From Tillandsia leiboldiana (lineage: Eukaryota > Streptophyta > Magnoliopsida > Poales > Bromeliaceae), in assembly GCA_029204045.2 (NCBI GenBank), contig CM055073.1, forward strand, positions 30,152,984-30,216,983: a stretch of DNA of 64,000 nucleotides, in the 5' to 3' direction. The notes beneath the pieces are model-generated. The model did not search any database. It worked only from the letters and a program-made list of their open reading frames with translations, and had not been told where the DNA came from. A program made the position numbers and the translations under genes. Below, piece by piece: positions 50,096-62,823 of the stretch; positions within the stretch are counted from its first letter, which is position 1; every line of letters starts with the position of its first letter.

Positions 50096-52097
50096 TTAAA
50101 TAAACTAGCTTTTTCTATGTCTTTGAATTATCTTATTGCTTTTAATTTAATCTTCACAACATTAAAAAATGATGAGTAACTTAAACTATATGTACGTGGA
50201 ATACCTCTGTTGCAGAAAATGTTATTTTCAATTAGAAATTACTTGCTTTGTACGTTGATAAATTTGCATGACATGACATTTTATTTCACGCAAGGCCCAA
50301 ATAATAGTAGGGTGGAGATGTAATAGTGATACTGTTATACTTATATTTAATTCCTATCAAAAATATGTATTTTGTGTGTTGCCTCAAAGTTAGATTTTTG
50401 ATTGGTAACTTTATTATAGCATTGAAAATATTAATGTTACACTTCAAATAAAATAAATAGAATGTATATTCTACGTATTTATTTTGAAATAAAATAAATT
50501 TTACTCATCACCTCAAAATGACGAGTAAAAAAATTTTCATTCTTAGATGGAAGGGAAGTACATCTTACATCTAAAATTGAGTGTATGATCACGCAATCTT
50601 ATAATATGTTTGCAAATAAGCCCCTCTAAAAGTTGGAATTTGTTCCCCTTAAAAGAGCTAATATAGTCTATGAAAAATGCGTTCGAAATCGGGTGTACGA
50701 TATACATTTCATCCATCTCAAGATGTGGTGAATTTTACTAGTCATTTCGAAATGACTAATAATTAAGTCTCCATTCTTGGATGGATAAGGTGTATATCGT
50801 ACACTCGATTTCAGATGTATAGATAGTATTGCTCATAGTCTATTACTGAAGATATAATTTTTTTTTTTTGTTTTTGAGAAAAAGATAGTATGATTATTAT
50901 GGTACACTTTTTTTTTTGAGAAAAAATAAGCTAAAAATATGAAATAGCTAAATCAAAACCTCATATATCTATCATCAACTCTTTATCACTTTTGCTAAAA
51001 ACAATTGATACTAAAGAGATAATTGTAATTGTGAGCATATCCGCAAAATTCATAGTGAACTTAGGTGAGAAATTCTCGACTCAATGACAAGTTGATCTAG
51101 TCTCTATAACAATATCTAAAATAAACTATTTTTTACGGATGTGTTTCTTTGGCTGATATGTATATTTTTCAGAATTACATTTCCAAAATAATAATAAAAT
51201 TCTAAAAAAGAAAAGCTCCACAAATATAAACTCTTGTAGGGGCATGGACGCAAATTTCAAATTTAGAAAGGCAATAAATATAGAAAAGGAAAAATTTTAC
51301 TTGTACATCCCAAAAAGGTTTGTAGATTTTACAAACCCAATCCTAAAGTTAATAAAAATCTAGATAAATTTTAATAAAATAAAAATAATATGCCGAGTAG
51401 AAAATAATAATTTTTGAATAAAAAATATGTAAAATATATCTTCTGTTTTATAATGTATCAGTTGCGTTGCTTATAGAAAAATACTAGTGGTATATCTCTT
51501 GTACATGGAGTATTCACAGAGTGTATATCTTATATTTCCTATTTATTTATTAATTGAGATATTTTTTTAAAATTTTAATAAAAAAATAAGAATAATACTA
51601 CATATACACTATATTTCCTATTTATTTATTAATTGAGATATTTTTTTAAAATTTTAATAAAAAAATAAGAATAATACTACATATACACTACAAAAGAAAT
51701 GTTCATTCGACATCCCATCCATCAAAACTTAAAATATTTTTTAAAAATTACTTCAAATGACCTCTCATCATATTCCCACGAATTAGATAGGTGGGGGTGA
51801 CATATATGTGCACCCAGTAACAATAACCAATGCCTACAAGTTGGATTTTTCAAAATAGAATGTATGAAGCATAGATATAAGATGAAATTGTACGGAAGTC
51901 ATATCAACTTTGCGACGTTTGAAAATGACAACCCAGCTTTTAAAAAAATTTGGTTTTACTATAGGATGTTTTAAATAGTTTGATGTATCTTCTTAAAAGT
52001 AACTGCATACACTTAGTCCATCAGAAACTTGTCCACTGTAAATCATTTTTTCTAAATGCATCTCATTTCGTTAATTCAAACACTCAATTTAAATTAA

Positions 52098-52149
<52 letters not shown>

Positions 52150-52283
52150 ACCACAACTCATTGGAGGGTAGATATCGAACAATCAACCAAAGCGAACTAC
52201 TCATAAAGATGCGGTGTACGAATACGAATGTACAAATGCACAGCTTGTACGCAAATGTTCCAGAATAAATAAAGGACTAAAAT

Positions 52284-52341
<58 letters not shown>

Positions 52342-52792
52342 CGACTATTATAGTATTAATAATAAACAAGTTATTGGTACTATCAAATTTTCTACCTTAG
52401 ATCAACTCTTTTGGTTATTTTCACTCGTTACATTTTACTATTTTTCTAACCACCTATTAAACCCAAGGACCCACTATCATCTCAACCACATATTTTTTAA
52501 TTCAAGAATTAAAAACTTAATAGCACCAATGACTTGATACTATTAATAATATTTCAGCCTAACTATATATATATATATTGATTAGACAGTAAAATCAAAA
52601 CTTTTAAAGATTAGACAGTCGTTTCCAAATTGCTTAAAAGCTGCATACATTTCTACCTAAGTACAATTCGAGTGATACATGTGAGGATAAAAACATAACC
52701 TGCTATATTTGATCACCATCAAGTCAACTTAAGAGTTCCAGCTTACAGTATAAATGTGGCAACAACCAAACTGTGAAGCTTATGTACAACGC

Positions 52793-52846
<54 letters not shown>

Positions 52847-52967
52847 ATAATGTTACAGGTCAAACAAAGAATGAAGAATAAGAGTTTATTCTATTCTACA
52901 AGTGATCAGCATTTAGAAGCTAAAAAGATCAACGTGTTCGAGCATTTATCTTTTTCGGAAATACGCA
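50096..52967. other. Spacer between malate synthase and the DUF212 gene
   Basis: No gene is seen. It holds a MITE with inverted ends at about 50681-50818 (GAAATCGGGTGTACGATATAC and the inverted GAAATCGAGTGTACGATATAC). A 76-base stretch at about 51520-51610 (TATTTCCTATTTATTTATTAA...) is duplicated immediately after. A poly-A run of about 48 bases is at 52101-52148, TA arrays are at 52289-52337 and 52796-52838, and the TA-flanked MITE is at 52338-52563. Confidence 0.55.
52338..52563. mobile_element. TA-flanked MITE, second copy
   Basis: It is homologous to 43191-43418: GTTATTGGTACTATCAAATTT near the left end, CCACTATCATCTCAACCACAT in the middle, AATAGCACCAATGACTTGATAC near the right end. A TA array borders the left end (52289-52337) and a short one lies past the right end. 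Confidence 0.75.
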
Positions 52968-55607
52968 TCAGGTTTGACCAGCAATTACGTCGATCAAGTG
53001 CATAACGACAGCCGTGAAGAGTCCGAGGAAGCCACCCGCTACGACCTACACAATGAGAGACAGCACGAGACAAACAACAGATAAAAATGGCACATAAAGT
53101 AATGAATAGAGAACTTTCTGAAAAACTACAAATGTTGGTGCTCTAAGCATGGTTTCAGTCATATCTATCGGAATCCATTACATTACCAAAAAAATGCCTC
53201 TTATTTGAGAATGAATAAATAAATGAATCCAAATATAGTGGTAAATGAATATGTTTTGAGACAGATATATACTCCTGATAGTTGATAGTTTTATCTACAA
53301 GCGAGCTATACTAAGCTAGCAATTAGAGTGTTCTGCCCTAACCCAAGTTTTTTATTTAACAGTTTTATAAAGCTTTAGCTCTAGTTAGGCATGTCTTGTC
53401 AAACGCGCATGTAAAAAAGATACCGTCCAACGGAAGTTTAAGGTTGCATCTTTGGTGCGGTTTTATGCACGAGTTTGAGTGATGGGGTCAAACCTGAGTA
53501 GGAGTGTGGCCGAGAAGTTCACGTAGTGGCCTCGTGACTGCCAGCGGATGCTCTTCCGGGAGTTCACATACAATTTGATTCAACACCTGTGAAGAAACAG
53601 AACATCAACAAATTAAGCACCATTAATTGGGTCTGTACAATTATGCTTTTACTGATCGTAGGATGCTATAATATAATAACTTGCAAGCCAAACTCGAAAT
53701 CACATCTATTAGTTTCTACATTTTTCTGAACCAACTGTTAAGGATGTTATGAATTATAACCAGGCTTATTGGTACCGTATAAAATGGATTGGATAAAAAT
53801 GGACAGCAGCTAGAGCACATTGTAATTCACATTTCTTTTCCAGAGTACGAGTACGAATGGGATATCAAATAAATACAATATCATGTAACCATATTTGCTA
53901 AAAATGTGTAGACGCAAATTCAATTTAGGCTGAAAACAGCTTAGCACCAGATTTCAGAAGAGTATGGATGCAAATAAGATTCGGAGAGATTAAAACTACT
54001 TATCTGGATCCAGAAAAGTTAGCACATGCAAAAATAATCCAAATCCGAATCCAGGTCAGATAGGTCGATAGGCTATTATGCTATCTGCTTCCACCCCGAC
54101 TTATTTGTCCAGATAATAGAACAAACACAAAATGAGCTATTTACCTAAATTAGCAAGTTCATTATTTTGACTTTTTGAGTTTCGTACAGGTTTAAATTTG
54201 GAAACATGAGAAAATTTACAAGGTTAACTAGAGTCCAAACTTCAAATTTGAGTACCAAAACTGAGTGCCGAAATATCCCCATACACCCTTAATTACAAAT
54301 AAAACTCAGCTAAATCCATCTAAATAACACAAAATTAATTTAAAGAAGCTTAATCTAATTAAGAACAGGAATCCAGAAATTTCTTGAAACAGATCAGTTA
54401 AATTTTCTCACGTCTACCAAATGTAATATGTAGTTAATGAGGATTTACTGAATCATGAGCAATCTCGAGTGTAAATGTACGGCCAAATCAATTTCCAGCT
54501 TGCCCAATATTTTTTTTGCTATATTTGGATGGCCATGCGACCTACATGTTCCTAAGTTTCTTGTTTTCCTTGGCCTTAATTTGTAACGACCCAACCCGCT
54601 AGCAATAATAACTCGTTGGGCCCAAACCACCGGCCCAAAATGCTTAAGCCCAATTATTATTACTAGTGTCCATGGTCTTTTATATACCCAATCACAATTT
54701 TATTTCCATCCAATATGGGACTATTGGGGTGTCACACAATTTCAATAACAAGACATTCACGTAGCGACCTTCTGCTATATTAGTTATTATGGCTAACTTC
54801 CCAATTTGATTCTTCTAGAAAAATTAACCAATTCTTAAGGGATTTAGCCATGTTAAAACTACTCAGCCACAACATAGACAAGCCTCAACGCTGTTCTCAA
54901 CTTAGAGTAGTGCTTCCTGGTCATTTGAAAAGTTTTCAATTATTCTGATAACAACAGCATCAATCTTATAACCCTGAGCAAATATCGAAAATGTAATCTA
55001 CCCATCTTTTAAACATTCTGATAGCTCTTAAATTTTCCCATTACCGTCAAGAGCACATTTACGAGAATGTGCAAGTAAGACAGTTGACAATGCAATCGAC
55101 AAGTAGCATCTAGTTTAGAGGATAGCTTGTTCTCTGCTGCTTTAAAATTAGTCACGACTCGCCCCACCTAATACTTCAAATTTTGCTCTTTGTATTGATT
55201 AGTAGTTTGCTCGCGAGCTAGCATGACAGTAAATGAAACTGCTATTGTATCTAGATAGTATATATTCTAAAGAAGTCCACGTTGGTCAGCATGCATATTT
55301 AACCATTTGGAAGCAAATTTCAGAATAATTGACTAATTAACAAATGCTGCTAAGTTCTTATCAGTCCATCTGTTGAGAATTCAGACCCAAAACTTAGTTC
55401 CAAAGAGAATACTTGGTGCTATTAAGTTTTCTGCCATTAGATCTACCCCTTTACCCCTTTGACTATTTTCACCCATTAGATCATACTATTCTACCAACTA
55501 CTCACTAAACCCTAGGAGACCACTATCATCCTAACCGCGCATCCCTTCATCCAAGGGCCGAAAACCTAATAGCACCAATGACATGGTCTATAAATAGTAT
55601 AGTAGCC

Positions 55608-55644
<37 letters not shown>

Positions 55645-55808
55645 CAAAAACAGAACCAAATAAGGTTAGGAATCCATCCATAGGAAAGAAATAAAGTAAG
55701 AAAAATCACTACATGAGAAGGAATAGGAAAAAGAGCAGGCTGTTATGAAGCATGTATCAAATACAATACTGGTTGGGTTAAAAACCAACTAAAAAGAGGC
55801 TAAAAATC

Positions 55809-55893
<85 letters not shown>

Positions 55894-58800
55894 CCCACAA
55901 TAGCAACTATTACTAGTCAATATGTTCTGATTTGAATTCATGCTTCATACAAAAGCTAACAGAGTTCAGTGTTACATCTTCAAAATAGAAATTCTATTTA
56001 TCTAGCTGGTCTGTTCCTTATAATATCCAAGAAACCAAAATCTCAAGCTACAAAAAGGCAACGAAAGAAATACTAATATAAAACTAGCTCAGTGAGATAT
56101 ATCTTGCATTACTGACTGCGAGTTATCCCACAACATATACAAAATTACAAGTATACCCCTCCCCCTTCCGTTACTGACTGCAGGTTCTCTTGTAACTTAT
56201 ACAAAATTGCAAGTTTACCCCGCCCCTTCCACCAAAATAAAAACCCGACTCACACGTTCATTTCTTTCTATCTATCTCTCCCTCTCTCTCCCCATCTCTC
56301 TTGATCCCTCCCCCTCTCTCTTCACCAAGCCAATCTCGACTAAATCTTGACTGCCGCCGACGCCACCACTGCATTATCTCAGTGAGTTCGCCTTTTAACT
56401 TTCTCTTTCCTTCTCCAAATGGTGAAAATTGGAAACCCTAGATTTATTTTAAACATCTCAATCTTGAGTTATGTTTCCTCTCTTCAGTTCGTAGTTGTTG
56501 ATGCCCTAATCGACCTAGTCCGTTGATGTAAATTTGAGAACCCTACTTTGTGTTTTTTTTCATAACTTTTTGTTCAGTTTTGGATTTATGTTTTCTCCCT
56601 TTGATTCGTAGTTTTTGATGCCCCAATCGACCTAATCTATTGATATAAAAATGGAAACCCTAGTTTGTGTGTTATTTTTTTATAATTTTTGGTTCAGTTT
56701 TGGTTTATTGGATGTCTAGAGCAGCCAACCATAATGCATCTTCCCCAAGTGCATGTGCATAGTGAAGATACAAAAGCACTTTTGTGCTATATCACGGAAC
56801 CTTTCACCTTTAAAAACCAACTCATTACCTGAATATGAGTAGAATATATCTATAACAAGCAATATGTATACTAACTTCACTAGCTTAGATAGCTAATTAG
56901 CCTGATATGCCCTTTTTTATTGTTTAAGGTGGAAAACTTTATCATGCTGTGAATTTTAGTACCTTGTAATGTATTTTCTCTACTTTAAAATATATTTTTT
57001 CCAAACATCTTGTCCGCTTCACCTTGTTTTGCACAACATCTGTTTGTGGAAATTCCCCAAAGACCCCAAATTCCCACTTCAATGCCCAATTAAGTAGCTG
57101 TATTCCTTTTTATTTTTGTGCTTCTTCTTCCCAACAAGTCGTCACTTGTAGATGGTTCAGTCAATGAACAATTCTGCTCAGCCCTGCATTCACTTGAAAT
57201 TGCATTCAACAATGCCAAAGAGCACTTAAACTGGCTTGTTAATTGCTTTCAATTCATGGCAACCAATGCGAACAAGGAAGAGAAGTTGTTCAAAGAGATA
57301 CTGAAGCTCAGGGAATTTGAGGATGGGCAAGTAATGGATGCCACTGAAATCCTATCGTGTGATCCTACCAAACTATACAAATTTTACTCGATGCACGATC
57401 GTTACATGAAGGAATATATATTCTCCTTATCTTATGGGCACATGGTTACAAAGGTTGTGTTATTTGACTATGGACTAGTCACTAGTTGGGCTTAGACTTT
57501 TTAGCTTTAATAAGTTCAGGCTTTTATAATATTTACTTATGTGGCTGTTTAAGCTTTCACTTTTGGAGGGTATCATGATGTGCTGAATTTAGAACTCTAT
57601 GAGATGTTGATTCTATATGATGCTTTGTTAACTTTGAAACTTGTAGTATTTTAGTACTTGGCATATTATGTTTTGTTGATTATGAAATATTTATGGTATT
57701 TTACTATTAGGCATGTGAAATACGTGTTGGGTATTATATTATTAATATGGCTTTATGTGATGTTGGGTTAGTGATACTACTTATGAATGAGTTTTCAGTT
57801 TGAAATTTTTTTTTTCTTATATGGTTGTATGATTATGTGAGATGCTCTTTTTTTAATTATTCTTGTATGGGTTAAAACCAATTGGGCTCTATGATCTTTT
57901 TTTCATGTATGGTCTTCTTATTTATTTCTTGTATTGCTTATTAATACAATTAAATCAAATGTAAATTATATTGGCTTGTAGTTTATTAAAATGCAGGGCT
58001 AGATATGACTGCAAAGGTAATTTTGAAATAGTGTACACTTTACTGTCATGATTACTGAAATTCATAAAACAAACCAAACATAGCAATCCTTCATACACAG
58101 TAATCCAACATTACATTACTGCACGAACCAACGGCAGTAATGCAGCATTAGTTGTAATATCATTCAGAAATCGTAGATATCTGGTTATGTTGAAATAATT
58201 AGTAATGCTACATTACGTGAACCAAACGGGCAGGTAAAGTAAGGACAATGTGAATAAGATATAGTTTCCTCCAGCTATTCAATGAGATAATGTCAAAAGG
58301 TCATTAATAATACACATCTCCAAAGGTAAAGCAAGGACCAATGATTCAACATATTGTAAAGATTAAACTGGAACCTATTCATGAAATTACTGAAAAGACT
58401 TCAAAGGCTTCTTAGCCTAAACATAAATAAATCATTCCTATTTATTTTGTTCTACGAATGGTAACAAACTATAAATAAGCTAGCACTGTTGAAATATATG
58501 ATACTATCAGACCTCTCTAACAACTGCATTCATGTTTGCATATATCTATCTAGCTACAAAATATAGCCTCCAAATAGTAACAAAAAAGATAATATAGCTT
58601 AATGATTCCATAAAGTAGAAGGGAGACTTTTGAAGGCCATGATATATTACAAACCTCTGCTTGCTTTCCAGCATGTAGTCGAATTCCAAAAGCATCGTGC
58701 ATTACCTACAACCAATGTTTCATGTAAATAATAAATAATAAATAATCATCAAGAAAAATATGGGAGTAATAGAATCTGCAATAGCAACAAAAGGGACAAC

Positions 58801-61013
58801 AGGTGGATAGAAAGATTAAAGAACATGAAAGCTAAAATGAATAGATAAGCTAGATCACATTTCTACGAAAATAAAGAGAAAATAGAGTGCTTACAACAGA
58901 TGCCAGTATCATTGAAATAGCAAAAAGGGGGCCACCAAAGCCATCTTGGATACCAATAGCTATTGCAAGTGCTGTAACAGTGGCTGAGTGGGATGATGGC
59001 ATTCCACCAGATGCAACAAATTGCCTAACATCCCAACGTTTCTCCTTGTACCTGTAAATCGAACAAAAACAAAGATCTAATCATCACAGTATTTCAAGGT
59101 GAAAAATAGGCATTCACATAAAAAACAACAAAGGGATTAAAAGAAGTGTTATGAACATAAAATTCTCGACATGTTTGGGTAGGTCTTAACTTCCTATAAA
59201 TTCAAGTTAGAATTACACTCATTGGACAAGAAAAGGAAAACACTCATAATAAGCACTTTTACTTGAAGATGGCAAGATTTGCATCAAGGACAAGCTAAAC
59301 TTCTGTGTGATGCTACATGTACCAAATGCATATCAAGTTTTGATGAATAAGAAATGGAAATGCAACTTATACACATCACAGGAAAAAGTTCATGCTCTTG
59401 TGGCAGGTCAAACAAATAGCTTGTACACACAATAGATTTTTCCAATGGATTTACACTGGTCTTGATAAGACGATTCTTTACTCTGTACAATATTGCAGCA
59501 CATATTGCAATGCAGCACATATTGCAGTTTACCTATCAACTCATAAGCACTCTTGAGACTAATGAATTTGTTAACGTAACCTTAGGGTGGATTTGTCCAC
59601 CGCAAATGATTTCTCAAGCTAACCCTCATTGATTTCATATCTATCCTCCACAATTCACCTTTCAATGGTCTGATGCCATAATCTTTCTCCTCAATTATTC
59701 TCCTTCTCTACCCTTCCATTGTGAATTCTGCCTCTTTAAGTCTCCAGAGCAAGCTTCCAAAGCTACAAAAGCACTCTCTAGACTATCTGCAATTGTACGC
59801 ACAGAGCAACTTCCAGCAAAATGATAAGTTAAAGATTAGATTATCATTCTGACAAACATCAACTCTCATCCACTTCTCACCGTAAGAGCAATATCAATTA
59901 TCTATAGCTAAATTTTAGCTTGTTTGAGTGTAATTAGAAATTTAGAATCTGTTTCCCTCTAGCATCTTCTTAAGAGCCTTATTTTACGAACACTCACTTC
60001 TTTTCACCCACATCAACCCTAAACCCTGGAGATGTCGGACCCAATCCCATCCTAGATCAAACTTCTGTTCCTCTGCCCAACATCAACCATCTTCTTCTCT
60101 TCTTTAATATAGCTTTTCCCTTCTTTTACTCGTTTTGATTTCAACATCATCCTTCTTAGTCCATCACTTAAGATCAAGACACATTAACTTTAACAGGATA
60201 CAAATTTCTAACATCAAGCAAAATTCAGACGGAATCAAGAATATCATGTCTTAACCAAATTACCATTGAGATGCTCAAGTCCATGCTAAATCTAAAATTT
60301 TCACTTATTTTAAATTTGGATAAATGACAGCTGCCAGTCCACAAAATGTCAGTGCAGATAACATGTCCGCATAACATAACCAAACCAGAACTTACAACTC
60401 ATTCTTAGTTATATCTCTAGTTTAATAAAGTGTTGATACCACAATAAACAGTTTAAGTAGAAACAATTAAACAGCCTTTTCCAACTATATCAAACTTAAC
60501 AAACATTAATTTGCTCCTTAAGCTATCGACCTAATCCGGCCATCGAGAAACATAATAACATTACTAGATATCATTACCTCCATGTTCTCTTCTTTAACAC
60601 AGTTTTTTCATTTCATTTACTCGTTGTCAATCTCAAAATCCCCCTACTCAATTAAACTCTTTATAATCAAACCGTGGCAAAGATCAAGAACACCATCATC
60701 TTTCCTGATCAAAAAACACCATTTTAAAACCCGACAACAACTCCCCACCAGAGATCAAAAACCTCCACCCCACAATCCCATCATCAAAACACCAAATTTA
60801 CAACCAAAAAAAAAAAAAAAAAAACCCTAACAAATCCGACAAAGGGGAGCCAGAGAGAGAGAGAGAGAGAGAGAAGTACCAGGTGGTGAAGAACTTGATG
60901 GCTTGGGCGAGGGTGAAGGCGACGACGGCGGAGATGAGTGGGTAATTGTAGAAGAGGGAGGAGGAGGAGGAGGAGGAGGAGGAAGAAGAGGAGTAAACCC
61001 TCGCATCGCCCAT
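52968..61013 (-). CDS. DUF212 / acid phosphatase-vanadium haloperoxidase-related protein
   Basis: This is a small membrane protein of the divergent PAP2-like DUF212 family, whose reaction is not established. Exons on - are 61013-60880, 59051-58895, 58705-58655, 53586-53494 and 53045-52968, all GT/AG, giving 170 residues, the usual length. A 12-serine run follows the start (MGDARVYS...). A membrane helix is at about 20-43 (NYPLISAVVAFTLAQAIKFF). The conserved loop ASGGMPSSHSATV is at 58-70, and ALAIAIG and FAISMILASVVVMHDAFG follow. The hydrophilic part LPEEHPLAVTRPLRELLGHT is exon 4, and a last helix GGFLGLFTAVVMHLIDVIAG ends the protein. The PSSHS motif resembles the acid-phosphatase PSGHS, but the other catalytic motifs are not obvious. 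Intron 4 is 5.1 kb. The gene appears intact. Confidence 0.93.
53587..55399. other. DUF212 intron 4, proximal part
   Basis: No exon or gene is seen. At about 54584-54738 a block runs from TGTAACGACCCAACCCGCTAG to GGGGTGTCACACA, like a short solo-LTR or TRIM remnant of the kind whose ends also appear at 20.9-21.5 kb. Confidence 0.45.
55400..55641. mobile_element. TA-flanked MITE, third copy, in DUF212 intron 4
   Basis: It matches the copies at 43191 and 52338 (ACTTGGTGCTATTAAGTTTT, CTAATAGCACCAATGACATGG). A TA array follows at 55613-55641. The left border is blurred. Confidence 0.65.
55812..55890. repeat. GA microsatellite
   Basis: About 78 bases of GA repeats with one interruption (GGA near 55847), inside DUF212 intron 4. 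Confidence 0.95.
56120..58240 (+). other. Possible embedded gene or transposon in DUF212 intron 4
   Basis: Two ~60-bp direct repeats (56109-56170 and 56171-56230, ACTGACTGCGAGTT/ACTGACTGCAGGTT) are followed by a CT-rich leader-like stretch and a possible donor (CAGTGAGT at about 56379). The open frame below comes next, then AT-rich tail DNA. 58035-58232 contains AACAAACCAAACATAGCAAT and CGTGAACCAAACGGGC, which resemble ends of plant DNA transposons. I could not match inverted termini, so the unit is tentative. Confidence 0.35.
57118..57495 (+). CDS. Unrecognised open frame, antisense within the DUF212 intron
   Basis: About 125 codons of normal composition, probably the last exon of something because no ATG starts it (the frame opens with GTG). 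It reads ...EQFCSALHSLEIAFNNAKEH, then LNWLVNCFQFMAT, KEILKLREFEDGQVMDATEI, KLYKFYSMHDRYMKEYIF. It looks helical and soluble. I do not recognise the family. It could be a transposon-borne protein end, a captured host exon, or chance. Confidence 0.3.
   Translation: MLLLPNKSSLVDGSVNEQFCSALHSLEIAFNNAKEHLNWLVNCFQFMATNANKEEKLFKEILKLREFEDGQVMDATEILSCDPTKLYKFYSMHDRYMKEYIFSLSYGHMVTKVVLFDYGLVTSWA
59052..60879. other. DUF212 intron 1
   Basis: 1.8 kb with no gene seen. A GA/CT microsatellite lies at 60853-60874, only a few bases from the splice donor, so the intron RNA starts with a CU repeat. A poly-A run is at 60806-60824. Confidence 0.55.
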
Positions 61014-61100
61014 CCCGGGCAAAAGAAACCCTAAAATTTCTAGGGTTCGATTTGAGAGCTCAAGTAAACGTATCCTCCTCCTCCTCCTCCTCCTCCTCCT
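60957..61100 (-). repeat. Complementary triplet repeats on both sides of the DUF212 start
   Basis: A GGA array on + at 60957-60982 (serine codons on -) and a CCT array at 61072-61098 (5' UTR) are inverted relative to each other and flank ATG 61013. In the transcript, about 26 bases could pair across a loop of roughly 90 bases that contains the start codon. Confidence 0.75.
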
Positions 61101-62814
61101 TTTATTTTCGACTTTTTTTTCTTTTCTTTTTTCTTTTTTGGTTTATTGTTAATATATATTTGTTGGGAAGGGATTGGAGACGGGGCGGGGAAGAGAAAGG
61201 TGGAGGGAGAAAGGTGGTTTGAGTGTCCGGAACAACAATAAATAGATAAATAAATAAAAAAGAAAAGTTTACCGAAATAACTCATCAAGTTGTTGACGTG
61301 TAATTATTGATTATTTATAACTAATATATCAATAGTTGTGTTTGGATGAAATGTGTGGATGGTCCTGTACTATTTTGGTGGTGCCAACTGGTCCTTAAAT
61401 TTTGAGGCCTGTCTGTCTGGGCTCGTCGTTCCAAATTACGGTGTTTAAAATCTTCAATGTATCCTTTCCTTCTTAGCATATGTTTGATTTACCATTAAAA
61501 TATAAAATATAAAATATAAAATATAAAATATAAAATAAAATAAAATTATATTGGCATGAAAAATTAAATAACGAATCATTTAAAAATGACTGATTCATTA
61601 TTAAAATAAAAATCGGAATGAACATTTAGAATTTTGAAAAAAAAAGTGGCTTATTTTGAATTAAGTCAATTCAAAATTTATAAACCTTATTGGGTCATAA
61701 ACAGATTGAATTATTTTCATTCCAGGTGGAATGAAAATTGAATTTTAATTTTCGTATAACAAAACAACAACTATCAAAATCCGTAATTTTATTTTAATTT
61801 TGAAGTTTAAAATAGGTGAACCAGGTAAAACATTTGATTGATTGCTTTTATGGTAGTGAATTTCTACGGTATTTTAAAAATTTTCATGCCTTCTAAACTA
61901 TAAAAATAGTTAACACCACATTTTTAAATCCGGCTTTCTTTTAGACTTTAAAATTTTATTTCTTTTTTTTTGAGAGAGAAAGGTAGCATGCTACCCGCTT
62001 CGTTTATTTTTTGAAATAAACTTAGCTGGAAATGTGAAGCAACTAGGCTTCGAACTCGGGTCACGGGTATCAACCACCAAGCCCAGCAACTAGGCTTCGA
62101 ACTCGGGTCACGGATATCAACCACCAAGCCCTTTGCCACTTGCACTAGGGACGGTTGATTCAAAATTTTATTTCTGATTACCACTATAGTAAAGCATCAG
62201 ATTTTTATGTTGTTAAATGCTATATTAAATTTGATTATTGTTGAAAGTCAGAAATAACAATGAAGCCGAATAGACATTAATATCTGGACTCTCACCTACA
62301 TTCCACTTTTGTACTAATAGTTTTATTTTTATTATGGAATAATTTTATCAATTTACTGTAAAAGTGATGTTTCTCTGTGTCACTCAAATGTAAAATGTAA
62401 TGTATTTATAAAGTTTGTGAAATATAGTACTTGCAGTAAAGTTTCGCTACTTGATTATATATAATTAGAATGACAATATAGTTAAAAATAGGGTTTTTTG
62501 TGAAATTGACCTTATAAAAATTTAAATTTTTGAAAATGATCCTATAAAATTTATATTTGCAAAAATGGCTCTCTTCCTGCCACGTCAGCGCGCCACGTCA
62601 GCGAGGTCAGCCACATCAGCTCGCCACAGCCGCTGGTGCACCCGGGGCCTGCGTGTTCTAAACACGCAGGCTGAGCCTGCGTGTTTAGAACACGCAGGTC
62701 CAACGAAAGGGTGGAACGTGCATACGAATTGAGATTTGGGAACAGGGTGTCAGCTAAAGAGGTGTTGGGATGGAAATATTATTTATTGGACTCAGTCTAT
62801 ACACTCATCATATG
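61101..62814. other. Spacer upstream of the DUF212 gene
   Basis: The first 250 bases are probably the DUF212 promoter. The ATAAA-type pentamer/decamer repeat TAAAATATAAAATA is at 61498-61545. The stretch 61960-62160 has GGTAGCATGCTACC (palindrome) and a 47-bp tandem duplication (62038-62084, 62085-62131), and resembles a repeat at 44.4 kb. 62480-62700 is transposon-like, with three CCACGTCAGC/CCACATCAGC words and a palindrome. No gene is seen. Confidence 0.5.
62648..62698. repeat. Perfect 51-bp palindrome
   Basis: Two 25-base arms meet at a single central G. Each arm is itself a hairpin (CCTGCGTGT, then TCTAA, then ACACGCAGG, ending CT), so the site can fold as one long stem or as a double hairpin. 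Confidence 0.95.
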
Positions 62815-62823
62815 TAATTATAA

